NCBI GenBank assembly: GCA_023421395.1
Contig: JAEZTL010000006.1
Coordinates: forward strand, 62,001-126,000
Reading direction: 5' to 3'
From: Bacillota bacterium
GTDB taxonomy: Bacteria; Bacillota; Clostridia; Christensenellales; Aristaeellaceae
DNA length: 64,000 nucleotides
In this document: positions 16,016 to 25,650 of the stretch, one piece after another
Layout of the letters: every line of letters begins with the position of its first letter
Numbering within the stretch: the stretch's first letter is position 1
Position numbers and translations under genes: made by a program
Notes under the pieces: generated by a model
What the model was told of the DNA's origin: nothing
The model's input: only the letters and a program-made list of their open reading frames with translations
The model's database searches: none

Positions 16016-16528
16016 GTAAAATTATACTTAAAAGTATAAGAAAAATTAACGACAATCCTCTTCGAATGGCCGTTTCCGGAAGAAATATTAATTTGGCGTT
16101 GCGAAAATGTCTGCCGGGGGCGGGCTCACCTGCGGGAACAATCATGTAACCTTTTTGGCGGCAAAAAAACGGAAATTTGGTTACACGGCCTGTTTTTTCG
16201 GAGCCTGTCGGTCGGAGAATGTCCCGAAAGGCCAATGAATTCAAGCTTTTTTGGAGTTGCAAAAAAGGTTACACGACAAAATTTCGTGTAACCTTCGTTT
16301 TTCTGCGGCTGTGGCGATTTTGCATCTTTTCCCCTCAAACTGTAGACATTATACCGGATAAGATGCAAATCGTCAACAGTGAATAACGTCGAAAATTGGC
16401 GAAGATCATCGAAAATCGACGTTACGGCAGCGTGTTTCCGGATGCGGAGGGATGCGGCCCGGCGGCGGTGAAGGGGAAGAGGAAACTACGGAAGAAACGC
16501 GCAGTTAATATATTTAACAAGTTATTCG
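16016..16528. repeat. Noncoding region with a series of inverted repeats
   Basis: About 500 bases, poorer in G+C than its surroundings, without a credible gene. Inverted repeats: TTATACTT/AAGTATAA (16022-16039); TGTAACC/GGTTACA (16145-16151 and 16179-16185); AAGGTTACACGA/TCGTGTAACCTT (16265-16276 and 16284-16295, 12 perfect pairs, 7-base loop); CGATTTTGCATCTT with AAGATGCAAATCG (16315-16328 and 16360-16372, one base unpaired); TAACGTCGA/TCGACGTTA (16384-16392 and 16416-16424); GTTAA/TTAAC (16504-16518). The heptamer TGTAACC occurs four times in the two orientations. It separates the divergent hydrogenase and sodium-pump units and probably holds operators for both. Confidence 0.6.
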
Positions 16529-16529
16529 G

Positions 16530-16557
16530 TGGACTGGGCTTTGTTTTGTGCTATGAT
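16530..16557 (+). promoter_or_regulatory. Probable promoter of the decarboxylase beta gene
   Basis: TGGACT (16530-16535), 16-base spacer, TATGAT (16552-16557), 40 bases before the start. The GTTAA/TTAAC dyad at 16504-16518 lies just upstream of the -35 element. Confidence 0.5.
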
Positions 16558-16597
16558 ATGGAATGAGGATCAATCTCTTTTTTTGGGGGGTCGTGGG

Positions 16598-17803
16598 ATG
16601 CAAACCCTGCTGGCAAACCTGTTCAACGGCGTTTTGTACCTGTTCTCGCTGGGCGGCGTCAAGATGCTCATCATGTTTGCGATCGCCGGTATACTGATTT
16701 ATCTGGCCATCAAAAAGGATTATGAGCCCGCGCTGCTGCTGCCCATTGGCTTTGGCGCGATCATGGCGAATTTGCCGCCGATTCTTGGGGCGGTCTCCTC
16801 CGCCGTGCTGGGCACGGAGATGGAGCCCGGCTTTCTGAAGGTTCTGTTCAACGCAGGCATCGCCAACGAGCTGTTCCCGATCCTGATCTTCATCGCCATC
16901 GGCGCGATGATTGACTTCTCGCCGCTGATTAAGGACCCGTCGATGATCTTCTTCGGCGCGGCGGCGCAGTTTGGCATCTTTGGCACGTTCCTGGTGGCGC
17001 TGTTCCTGGTCGGCCCGATCTTCGGGGAGAGCGATCCGCACATGATCGCCAAGATCTCCGCGGCCATCGGCATCATCGGCGCGGCGGACGGGCCGACGAC
17101 CCTGTATGTGGCGAACTACTTCAAGCTGGAAAAATTCATCGCGCCGATTTCGGTGGCGGCCTACAGCTACATGTCGCTGGTGCCGATCATCCAGCCGCCG
17201 GTCATCCGCGCGCTGACCACCAAGGCCGAGCGCCAGATCCAGATGGCCTATCCGTCGGGTGAAAACCGCGTGTCGAAGACCACGCTGATCCTGCTGCCCA
17301 TCGTCGTCACGGCGGTGGCGGGCATCATCGTGCCGATGAGCGTTCCGCTGGTGGGCTCCCTGATGTTCGGCAATCTCATCCGCGAATGCGGCGTGCTGGA
17401 ACGGCTGAGCGAGACGGCGCAGAAGGAATTGGCCAACCTGGTCACGATCCTCCTGGGCCTGACCATCGGTTCCACGATGGTGGCCGACCGCTTCCTGCGC
17501 TTTGACACGCTTTTGATCCTGGCGCTGGGCCTCCTGGCCTTCGTGTTCGACACCGCCGGCGGCGTGCTGTTCGCCAAGCTTTTGAACCTCTTCCGCAAGG
17601 AAAAGATCAACCCGATGATCGGCGCAGCGGGCATTTCGGCCTTCCCGATGAGCGCGCGCGTCATTCAGAAGATGGCCAAGGAAGACGATCCGTACAACTT
17701 CGTGCTCATGCAGGCGATCAGCGCCAACGTGTCCGGCCAGATCGGTTCGATCGTCGCCGGCTCCATCTTGATTACGCTGGTCACCATGATGATCGCCGGA
17801 TAG
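16598..17803 (+). CDS. Sodium-translocating decarboxylase beta subunit
   Basis: Membrane subunit of 401 residues that couples decarboxylation of a carboxybiotin to Na+ export (OadB/GcdB/MmdB family). About nine to eleven hydrophobic helices. Family hallmarks: GFGAIMANLPP, IGAMIDFSPLI, GAADGPTTLYVANYF, and NAGIANELFPILIFIAIGAMIDF near the ion site. The C-terminus reads VLMQAISANVSGQIGSIVAGSILITL, as in known family members. Start ATG 16598 has GGGGGG 7 bases upstream. No alpha (carboxyltransferase) or biotin-carrier subunit is in the window, so the substrate (oxaloacetate, methylmalonyl-CoA or glutaconyl-CoA) cannot be assigned. Confidence 0.93.
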   Translation: MQTLLANLFNGVLYLFSLGGVKMLIMFAIAGILIYLAIKKDYEPALLLPIGFGAIMANLPPILGAVSSAVLGTEMEPGFLKVLFNAGIANELFPILIFIAIGAMIDFSPLIKDPSMIFFGAAAQFGIFGTFLVALFLVGPIFGESDPHMIAKISAAIGIIGAADGPTTLYVANYFKLEKFIAPISVAAYSYMSLVPIIQPPVIRALTTKAERQIQMAYPSGENRVSKTTLILLPIVVTAVAGIIVPMSVPLVGSLMFGNLIRECGVLERLSETAQKELANLVTILLGLTIGSTMVADRFLRFDTLLILALGLLAFVFDTAGGVLFAKLLNLFRKEKINPMIGAAGISAFPMSARVIQKMAKEDDPYNFVLMQAISANVSGQIGSIVAGSILITLVTMMIAG

Positions 17804-17815
17804 GGGGGAATGCGA

Positions 17816-17938
17816 GTGTTTGCCAATATGAACATGTACGAGGGCGGCCTGATTGTCGCGCTGCTCGGCCTGGGCTGCACGTTCCTGGTGCTGGTGCTGG
17901 TATACTTCCTGGTCAGGCTGCTCAAGAAATTCAAATAA
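17816..17938 (+). CDS. Small OadG-like single-helix protein
   Basis: A 40-residue peptide right after the beta subunit gene. After a short polar N-terminus (FANMNMYEGG) it has one hydrophobic helix LIVALLGLGCTFLVLVLVYF followed by a positively charged end LVRLLKKFK. This size, position and topology fit the gamma subunit (OadG/MmdD type) that holds the sodium-pump decarboxylase together. GTG 17816 is favoured because AGGGGGG lies 7 bases before it; ATG 17810 almost touches that site. It has no zinc-binding tail, unlike longer OadG proteins. Confidence in the gene is good, in its exact role moderate. Confidence 0.75.
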   Translation: MFANMNMYEGGLIVALLGLGCTFLVLVLVYFLVRLLKKFK

Positions 17939-17965
17939 CCGCGGGACGTCCGTACCGCTTTCAAC

Positions 17966-18000
17966 CGTTCCCGGCGACAGGCGCGCCGGGAACGTGTTTT
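17966..18000 (+). terminator. Terminator of the decarboxylase operon
   Basis: CGTTCCCGGCG (17966-17976) pairs with CGCCGGGAACG (17984-17994), followed by TGTTTT. The same 11-base arms occur in the terminator after scpB at 35760-35788. Confidence 0.85.
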
Positions 18001-18031
18001 ACCCGCCGCGCGGATACTGGCGGGTGAATTG

Positions 18032-18093
18032 GCGCCGCGCGTCGGCGCTCCGCCCGGAAATCCGTGAGAATTTCAGGCGCGCGGCGCTTTTTT
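18032..18093 (+). terminator. Second hairpin with T run (tandem terminator)
   Basis: GCGCCGCGCG (18032-18041) pairs with CGCGCGGCGC (18078-18087), followed by six T. The long loop contains an inner dyad GAAAT/ATTTC (18057-18061 and 18070-18074). The inner part resembles the hairpin at 20989-21030. Confidence 0.55.
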
Positions 18094-18183
18094 GCCCGCG
18101 TCGGACCGCCCTTGGGTCTTTCGGCGCCCGTTTGCGCATCCCTTTGCAGCCGTGGCAAAAATCGCACATTTCCGCCCGCGCGA

Positions 18184-18213
18184 TTGACAGCCTTCGCGGC
18201 GCTGTGCTATCAT
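18184..18213 (+). promoter_or_regulatory. Promoter of the secreted-protein/M1-like operon
   Basis: TTGACA (18184-18189), 18-base spacer, TATCAT (18208-18213); the start codon of the first gene is 55 bases downstream. Confidence 0.8.
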
Positions 18214-18267
18214 CATACCGGTTCGCAAGGCGCAACCGACGGAACAAAACCCGCAAGGAGGCATCCC

Positions 18268-18732
18268 ATGCGAAAGTTGCTCTTGTGCTTCATGGCTTTC
18301 ATGCTCGTGGCGACGGGCGCGCTGGCACAGACCGCGGACGTTGCGGGCGCTTATGCCATTACGCTGCCTGACGACCTGAAGGCGGTGGAGCTCACCGAAG
18401 AAAACACGGCCGACGGCCTCGTTCTGGACATGGAAAGCGACGCGCTGCACGCCGTCGCCTACCTGTATGAGCCGGACCCGACCTACACCCAAACGCTGGA
18501 TGAAATGTACGAAAACTATCTGGCCGACCAGCAGGAGGGCTTTTACACCAACGTTGCCATCGAGGTGATTGGCGGCGAGCGCATGATCGTCTATGACATC
18601 GACGCGGGGACGATGGGCGCGATCATCATCGCGGCGGACGGAAAAACCTATGAGTTCATCATGATCTGCGAACAGGATTCCGCCCAGGACGCGGCCAAGG
18701 CGGCCATCGAATCCATCACCGCATTGAAGTGA
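18268..18732 (+). CDS. Secreted protein of unknown function
   Basis: Protein of 154 residues with a typical signal peptide (MRKLLLCFMAFMLVATGALA, cleavage after ALA-Q). The mature part is acidic, with YAITLPDDLKAVEL, a repeated alpha/beta pattern and no cysteine pairs. I do not recognise a family; the size and the IVYDIDAGTMGAIIIAADGKTYEFIMI strands suggest a small lipocalin- or PsbP-like fold, which is only a guess. ATG 18268 has AAGGAGG 6 bases upstream. It is 10 bases before the M1-like gene and shares its promoter, so the two probably work together at the cell surface. Confidence 0.75.
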   Translation: MRKLLLCFMAFMLVATGALAQTADVAGAYAITLPDDLKAVELTEENTADGLVLDMESDALHAVAYLYEPDPTYTQTLDEMYENYLADQQEGFYTNVAIEVIGGERMIVYDIDAGTMGAIIIAADGKTYEFIMICEQDSAQDAAKAAIESITALK

Positions 18733-18742
18733 GAGGGACCGG

Positions 18743-20245
18743 ATGAAGGCAAAAAGAGACTGGCGCAAGGACATGGTGCGCTGGATCGCGCTGGGGCTGG
18801 TGGCGCTGATGGTGCTGGGCGTGCTGGTGGCCGCGATCTTCTCCTCCGCGCTGGCGGAGGGCAACGATTCCTGCGAGATGCAGCTGACGGTTCTGGAAGG
18901 GCTGGGCGCGGTCAGCGCCGTTCAGACGGTCGAGTACCGGAACCGGACGGACGGCCGCCTTGACCAGATCCTCTTCCAGCTGGCGGCCAACGCGCTGAGG
19001 CGCGAGACCACAGCCCCCTACGAGAGCGAAACCTTGATCGACGCCTATCCTGACGGCTTTGCCGCGGGGGGCGTCGAACTTCATTCCGTGCTGGTAAACG
19101 GCGAGAAGGCGGACTGGGGCATTCAAGGAACCGATGAGGCCACGCTGCGCGTTTCCTGCGACCTCGCGCCCGGAGAAACGAGCACCATCCGGTTTGACTA
19201 CGAGCTGATCCTGCCGGAGGTCCTGGGGTCCGTCGGCACCGGCGCCATCGGCTGGCGGTTGGCGGGGTTCTATCCGCTGCCCGCCGTCTGGGATGGCGGT
19301 TTCGCCGTCGAGCGGGTCAGCCCGGTGGGGGAGAGCCTGATGGCAAACCCGATGGACTACCGTGCCACCATCAATCTGCCGGATACCTGGCAGGTGGCGG
19401 CGGGGGGCAGCGTGCGCTCGGAGCGCGCGGGCTCGTCGCGGCAGAACGTGACGGTGGGACTTTCAAACGCTCGTTTTTTCGCCCTTTCCCTCAGCCGCCG
19501 CTATACGGAAGCGGATGATCAGGCGTCCGCCGCCGGCGTGGCCGTCCGTTCCTTCGCCAATGACCGCGCCGCAGCGGCCCGGGCCGCCGACGCCGCGGCA
19601 AAGGCGGTGGACGTTTATTCCGAACTCTTCGGCGCCTACCCCTTCGAAAGCCTGACCGTCGCCCAGGGAGACCTGCCGGAAGGACTGGCGCAGTCCGCGA
19701 TCATCATGCTGCCGGAGGCGCTGTACGCCTATGCCCGGCGGGATGAGCTGGAGTATCAGGTGGCACGCCTGACCGCGCGCGCGTGGTTTGGAGAAACCGT
19801 GGGATCAAACCCCGCCGAAGAGCCTTGGCTGACGGAGTCGCTGGCCTCCTACGCGGCGCTTCTGTACTACGACCGCGTCTATGGCCATGAGCGGTATCTC
19901 AGCGAATTGAACGCACGGGTCACGCCTTCGCTCCGGCTCACGATCCCCGGCGGCGTGACGGTGGACGGTGAGGCGCTGTCCTTCGGCACCGTCAGCGATT
20001 TTCAGGCGGTGGTACGGGGGCGCGGCGCGGCGGTACTGCACGAGCTCAGCGTGGTGCTGGGAGAGGACGCGCTCCTCGACGCGCTGAAATTGTACGTGTC
20101 GCAAAACGCCGGGCGCATCGCCACCACGGCGGATTTCGCCGCCGCGCTCAGCCAGGCCTCCGGCCGGGACGCGGAAGGACTGCTCTTGGAGCTTCTCACG
20201 GGAATCGACGAGTACGTGGGCCAGGATCTGGACTGGTACGAATAG
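18743..20245 (+). CDS. M1-peptidase-like membrane-anchored protein lacking HEXXH
   Basis: Protein of 500 residues with one N-terminal transmembrane segment (about 12-35) and an extracellular part. A beta domain (about 40-240) is followed by a gluzincin-like domain. The region that aligns with HEXXHXWFG plus the downstream WLNEG of M1 aminopeptidases reads RLTARAWFG (342-350) ... PWLTES. Both zinc histidines and the catalytic Glu are replaced, so the fold is kept but zinc peptidase activity is not expected. The reading was checked at the nucleotide level (19766-19780). It could act as a binding or scaffolding protein. ATG 18743 is preceded by GAGAGGGA and is 10 bases after the secreted-protein gene. 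Confidence 0.75.
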   Translation: MKAKRDWRKDMVRWIALGLVALMVLGVLVAAIFSSALAEGNDSCEMQLTVLEGLGAVSAVQTVEYRNRTDGRLDQILFQLAANALRRETTAPYESETLIDAYPDGFAAGGVELHSVLVNGEKADWGIQGTDEATLRVSCDLAPGETSTIRFDYELILPEVLGSVGTGAIGWRLAGFYPLPAVWDGGFAVERVSPVGESLMANPMDYRATINLPDTWQVAAGGSVRSERAGSSRQNVTVGLSNARFFALSLSRRYTEADDQASAAGVAVRSFANDRAAAARAADAAAKAVDVYSELFGAYPFESLTVAQGDLPEGLAQSAIIMLPEALYAYARRDELEYQVARLTARAWFGETVGSNPAEEPWLTESLASYAALLYYDRVYGHERYLSELNARVTPSLRLTIPGGVTVDGEALSFGTVSDFQAVVRGRGAAVLHELSVVLGEDALLDALKLYVSQNAGRIATTADFAAALSQASGRDAEGLLLELLTGIDEYVGQDLDWYE

Positions 20246-20334
20246 CGCGCGGGTGGCTTTCGGGGTATACGGCGCGCCTTTTGCGCACGGATTCGGACAA
20301 TTTGAACGAAAAGTGGTTATTTCCGCCTGATGAT

Positions 20335-20371
20335 TGGTATAATAAGGTTGATCCGCGGCCGATACGGCCGC
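20335..20371 (+). promoter_or_regulatory. Extended -10 promoter and 5' hairpin of the helical-protein gene
   Basis: TGGTATAAT gives an extended -10 (TATAAT at 20338-20343); no good -35 is seen. A hairpin GCGGCCG-ATA-CGGCCGC (20355-20371) lies within a few bases of the expected transcript start and may protect the mRNA 5' end. Confidence 0.6.
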
Positions 20372-20390
20372 TGTCAGAGGAGTGAAGAAT

Positions 20391-20876
20391 ATGGCGGATG
20401 AGTTGCGCAAGGTTTTGATGGCGGGCGTTGGCGCCGTGGCCCACGCGGTGGAGAAGACGGCGGACGCGATCAGCGAGGCCACCAAGGGTGAAAACCGCGA
20501 GCGCGTCAAGGCCGCGGTGGACGATCTGGCCAAGAAGGGCGAAAACGCCGTCGAGAAGGGCAAGGTTGTAGGCGGCGAGCTGATCGGCAAGATCGGCGAT
20601 GCCTTCGCCGGGCTCAAGAACGTGGAAGTCGACGACATCAAGGCGCGCCTGAACGATCTGGCGGACGACGCGCTGGACGACCTTGAACACGCCATCGGCG
20701 AGCTCAAGCGCTGGCGCGCGGGCCAGAAGCCCGAAGGCGGCGACGGCACCGGCATGCACCCCGAATCCGGCGACAAGCCGGAGGGCGCCGAGGCCCAGGC
20801 CGAAGCGGCGGCGGACAGCACCGTCACCCGAGAGGACGGGGAGGATTTGTCCGACGGCACGAAGCCGGAGGCGTAA
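20391..20876 (+). CDS. Helical charged protein of unknown function
   Basis: Protein of 161 residues. Residues 1 to about 115 are predicted amphipathic helix with heptad-like Ala/Lys/Glu/Val spacing, similar in look to phasins or YtxH/late-embryogenesis-type stress proteins. The last 45 residues are a Gly/Glu/Asp/Ala-rich disordered tail. There is no signal peptide or membrane helix. ATG 20391 has GAGGAG 8 bases upstream; a GTG at 20382 is inside that ribosome binding site. It is monocistronic, with its own promoter and terminator. No function can be assigned. Confidence 0.7.
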   Translation: MADELRKVLMAGVGAVAHAVEKTADAISEATKGENRERVKAAVDDLAKKGENAVEKGKVVGGELIGKIGDAFAGLKNVEVDDIKARLNDLADDALDDLEHAIGELKRWRAGQKPEGGDGTGMHPESGDKPEGAEAQAEAAADSTVTREDGEDLSDGTKPEA

Positions 20877-20988
20877 GCGTTCTGTCCATCGGGCGCCTTC
20901 GGAAGCGGCGCGTCCCAACCCGATGATAAGCCCCGTGAAGGTTTGTACCGGTCCGGGAACCGATGTAAGAAAGTGTTCCCCTTGTCAT

Positions 20989-21030
20989 GGACGCGCCGTA
21001 AATTCGCACGAATTTCCGGCGCGTCCTTTT
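20989..21030 (+). terminator. Terminator of the helical-protein gene
   Basis: GGACGCGCCG (20989-20998) pairs with CGGCGCGTCC (21017-21026), and AAATTCG with CGAATTT inside it, giving 17 pairs with one mismatch; TTTT follows. The dyad resembles the hairpin at 18032-18093. Confidence 0.85.
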
Positions 21031-21057
21031 CACCTTCCCGTCCGCCTCTCCCCGCCC

Positions 21058-21086
21058 TTTTCAGATGAGCCGGGGTATGCTATACT
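21058..21086 (+). promoter_or_regulatory. Promoter of uvrB
   Basis: TTTTCA (21058-21063), 17-base spacer, TATACT (21081-21086) with an extended TGC before the -10. The uvrB start is 28 bases downstream. No LexA (GAACNNNNGTTC-type) box is visible. Confidence 0.65.
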
Positions 21087-21113
21087 ATCCGTAACCGCAT
21101 TGTGGAGGAGATT

Positions 21114-23123
<2,010 letters not shown>

Positions 23124-23191
23124 CCCCTGCATGAGGGCCAAGCCCCCCGGCATAGGCTGAAACGGCAGTCTGGCGACGGGAGGGGCAAGGC

Positions 23192-23443
23192 GTGAAGCAG
23201 TATATTGTGGAGCGCGTGCTGGCGGAGGCCGCCTATATCCTGGAGTATGGCGCGACGGTGCGCGCCTGCGCCACGGCGAAGGGCGTCAGCAAGACGACGG
23301 TGCACAAGGACATGCGCACGAGGCTGCCGAGGGTCGACGCCCGGCTGTCCCGCAGCGTCGACTGGGTGCTCAGCATCAACCGCCAGCAGCGGCACATCCG
23401 CGGCGGGCTGGCGACCCGGCGAAAATACAAGTCATTGCGATAA
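23192..23443 (+). CDS. spoIIID: Sporulation transcription factor SpoIIID
   Basis: DNA-binding regulator of the mother-cell programme during endospore formation, 83 residues. The sequence has the hallmark RVLAEAAYILEYGATVRACA, a helix-turn-helix at GVSKTTVHKDM (about 31-41), TRLPRVD, and NRQQRHIRGG. The GTG start at 23192 has GGGAGGGG upstream. It is followed after 15 bases by an MreB-like gene, the same pairing as spoIIID-mbl in Bacillus. Presence of this gene is the main evidence in the window that the organism sporulates. Confidence 0.96.
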   Translation: MKQYIVERVLAEAAYILEYGATVRACATAKGVSKTTVHKDMRTRLPRVDARLSRSVDWVLSINRQQRHIRGGLATRRKYKSLR

Positions 23444-23458
23444 GCGAGGTCATTACCA

Positions 23459-24475
23459 ATGCAATGGAATGTCGCGCTGGATATCGGCGCGAGCGCCGTC
23501 CGGATGGCGGTGCGCGGGCACGGGGACATCTTTGCGGAGAGCGCCGCCGCGGCGACGCGGGATGGCGAGGCGAAGCCTTTTCTATTGGGCAACGAAGCGC
23601 TGCCGCTTCACGGGCGCGCCACGGGGCGCGTCCAGGTGGGCTTTCCGATGGACGCGGGCCAGGTGGCCGACGAGGCGGTGCTGCGCGCATGGGTGAACCA
23701 CCTGATGCGGCAAGCGGCCCAGGCGGGCCGCGCCATGCGGCCCCGGGTGCTGATCGCCCGTTCGCCCGAAGCGCTCGGCTACACCATGAAGGCACTGGTG
23801 GCGCTCGTCATGGAGGCCGGCGCCGCGGGCTGCAGCCTGATCCGCTCGGACCTGATGGCGGCGGTGGGCGCCGGCTGTGACCCGATGCGCCCCGAGGGTA
23901 CGCTGGTGGGCGAATTGGGCGCGGGTTCCATGGCGGTGACGCTTTTTTCGATGGGCCGGGTGGTGGAGAGCCGGTCGCTGCCCTGGGGGATGCGCCGGGC
24001 CGATGAAATCATTACCACGAGACTTCGGAACGAGTACGCGCTGGAGACCGGTGCGCTGACCGCGGAGGAGCTCAAGCTGTCGCTCCTAAGCGCGCTGGGC
24101 GGCGCGAAGCTCTCCGTGGATGTGCGTGGACTGGATCTGAACCTGAGCCTCCCGCGCACCCGCAGTGTGGAGGCGGAAAAGCTGCACGCGGCGGTGAAGC
24201 CGGTGATCGACGACTTTTCCGCGCTGGTCCAGGCGGTGGTTCGCCGCGCGCCGACGGAGCTGGCCGCGGACCTCGCCGACCGCCCTATCGTGCTGACCGG
24301 CGGCGGCGCGTCCCTCTTCGGGCTGGACAAGCTGATCGCGGAAGCCACGGGCCTCGGCGTCATGATCCCCGGCGATCCCGCGGGCTGCGTCGCCCGGGGG
24401 CTTGTTGCCGCGCTGGAGTCGCCCGGCCGCTTTGAGGCCGCCGCCGAGGCCAGCGCCACGCTGATGAAATCCTGA
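23459..24475 (+). CDS. Divergent MreB/Mbl-like protein
   Basis: Protein of 338 residues in the actin/Hsp70 fold. Position after spoIIID and the motifs LDIGASAVRMAV (phosphate 1), LVGELGAGSMAVTLF (phosphate 2 position) and VLTGGGASLFGLDKLI (adenosine site) identify an MreB/Mbl relative. It departs from true MreB: the conserved DLGTANT and DIGGGTT loops read DIGASAV and ELGAGSM, so nucleotide hydrolysis or filament dynamics may differ. MreB proteins direct lateral wall synthesis; a role in cell or forespore shape is inferred. ATG 23459 has GAGGT 8 bases upstream. Confidence 0.8.
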   Translation: MQWNVALDIGASAVRMAVRGHGDIFAESAAAATRDGEAKPFLLGNEALPLHGRATGRVQVGFPMDAGQVADEAVLRAWVNHLMRQAAQAGRAMRPRVLIARSPEALGYTMKALVALVMEAGAAGCSLIRSDLMAAVGAGCDPMRPEGTLVGELGAGSMAVTLFSMGRVVESRSLPWGMRRADEIITTRLRNEYALETGALTAEELKLSLLSALGGAKLSVDVRGLDLNLSLPRTRSVEAEKLHAAVKPVIDDFSALVQAVVRRAPTELAADLADRPIVLTGGGASLFGLDKLIAEATGLGVMIPGDPAGCVARGLVAALESPGRFEAAAEASATLMKS

Positions 24476-24514
24476 TGCGATCATCCGCCCCAGGGCGGCT
24501 ACAGGAGGTACCCC

Positions 24515-25576
24515 ATGAAAAAACTATCGGCACTCGTCCTTGCGCTGATCCTCGCCCTGCTGCCCATTCTGGCGCTGGCGCAGGATGCTGCTCCCTCCGA
24601 AGAAGGCGACGGCTGGACGGACGAATCCGCCGACAGCTGGACGGACGAGACCCCGGACGCGCGGGCGACGGCCCAGAGCGCGCTGCCGCTGGCGGCGCTG
24701 ATCGCCCGATCCTTTACCCTGGGGGCGCAGCCCTTTGACGGCGCGCCGGACGATATGACCGCCTGGGCGCTTTCCTACGCGGCGCTGGAGCAGGGCGCGG
24801 TGGCCGCGCCGGAGACCGGCATTACGCTGGATGTGCTGAAGGCGGCCTACGCAGCGATCTTCTCCCAGGGAGAGTTGCCGGAAATGCCGGAGGACTTCAC
24901 GCTCCTCGCGCCGGAAGGGGACCTCTACCAGCCCACGTCGGATCCCGGCGACGCCGGATACGCGCCCTACCTGCTGGACGCCTCCGGCTCGGACGGCATC
25001 GTGGACGCCGAATACGCCGTGATGGCCACCAGCCCGGACGCCCCGGAGGATTTGACCGCGCTCGTCGCCGTCACGCTGACGCCGGACGAGTCGTCGCCCT
25101 TCGGCGCGACGGCATTGAGCGTCATTCCCATCACAGGCGCGCCCGCCATGACGCAGGCCGAGGCCACCGCGAATCTGAAGGAGTATAAGGGCATCACCTA
25201 CGCGGCGAAGAACGTGCTGGACGGCGACCTGACCACCTGCTGGTCCTATCCGAAGGAGGACGAGGGCGCGGTCATCACGCTGAAGGCGGACGAGCCCCAG
25301 GCCGTGCGCGGCATCCGGCTGACGCCCGCCTATGCCAAATCGAAAAAAATCGCGCTGGCCAACAACCGCGTCAAATCCTTCCGCGTGGCACTGTCCGACG
25401 GCGCGAGCTTCGACTTTGAGGTTTCGCCCGACCTGCCCGGTGATCTCTACGATCAGTACGCCTCCTTTGCCTTCGACGGCGTCCACGAGATCACCTGGGC
25501 CAGCGTCGAGGTGACGGAGGTCTACCCCGGCGGCCAGTACACCGACACCTGCATCAGCGAGATCGCGCTGTTTTAG
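24515..25576 (+). CDS. Secreted protein with NADase-type glycan-binding (discoidin-like) domain
   Basis: Protein of 353 residues with a signal peptide (MKKLSALVLALILALLPILALA). An acidic linker follows (SEEGDGWTDESADSWTDE, about 29-46), then an alpha-helical region, and a C-terminal beta-sandwich from about residue 225. This begins KEYKGITYAAKNVLDGDLTTCWSYP and ends DTCISEIALF, as in discoidin/F5-8C-type domains labelled NADase-type glycan-binding. It probably binds carbohydrate at the cell surface. ATG 24515 has GGAGGTA upstream. It stands 39 bases after the MreB-like gene and may be co-transcribed. Confidence 0.75.
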   Translation: MKKLSALVLALILALLPILALAQDAAPSEEGDGWTDESADSWTDETPDARATAQSALPLAALIARSFTLGAQPFDGAPDDMTAWALSYAALEQGAVAAPETGITLDVLKAAYAAIFSQGELPEMPEDFTLLAPEGDLYQPTSDPGDAGYAPYLLDASGSDGIVDAEYAVMATSPDAPEDLTALVAVTLTPDESSPFGATALSVIPITGAPAMTQAEATANLKEYKGITYAAKNVLDGDLTTCWSYPKEDEGAVITLKADEPQAVRGIRLTPAYAKSKKIALANNRVKSFRVALSDGASFDFEVSPDLPGDLYDQYASFAFDGVHEITWASVEVTEVYPGGQYTDTCISEIALF

Positions 25577-25650
25577 AAATTACCATCATGGACGGGAGCG
25601 CCGCGGGGAACCCCCGGGCGCTCCCGCGCTTGCATCGGGAGGCGCGCGGC

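Larger units (their letters stand above)
17939..18183 (+). other. Noncoding spacer with two terminator-like hairpins
   Basis: Between the OadG-like gene and the next promoter. It contains the two hairpins listed separately and no convincing gene; open frames across it are G+C-driven and lack ribosome binding sites. Confidence 0.6.
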
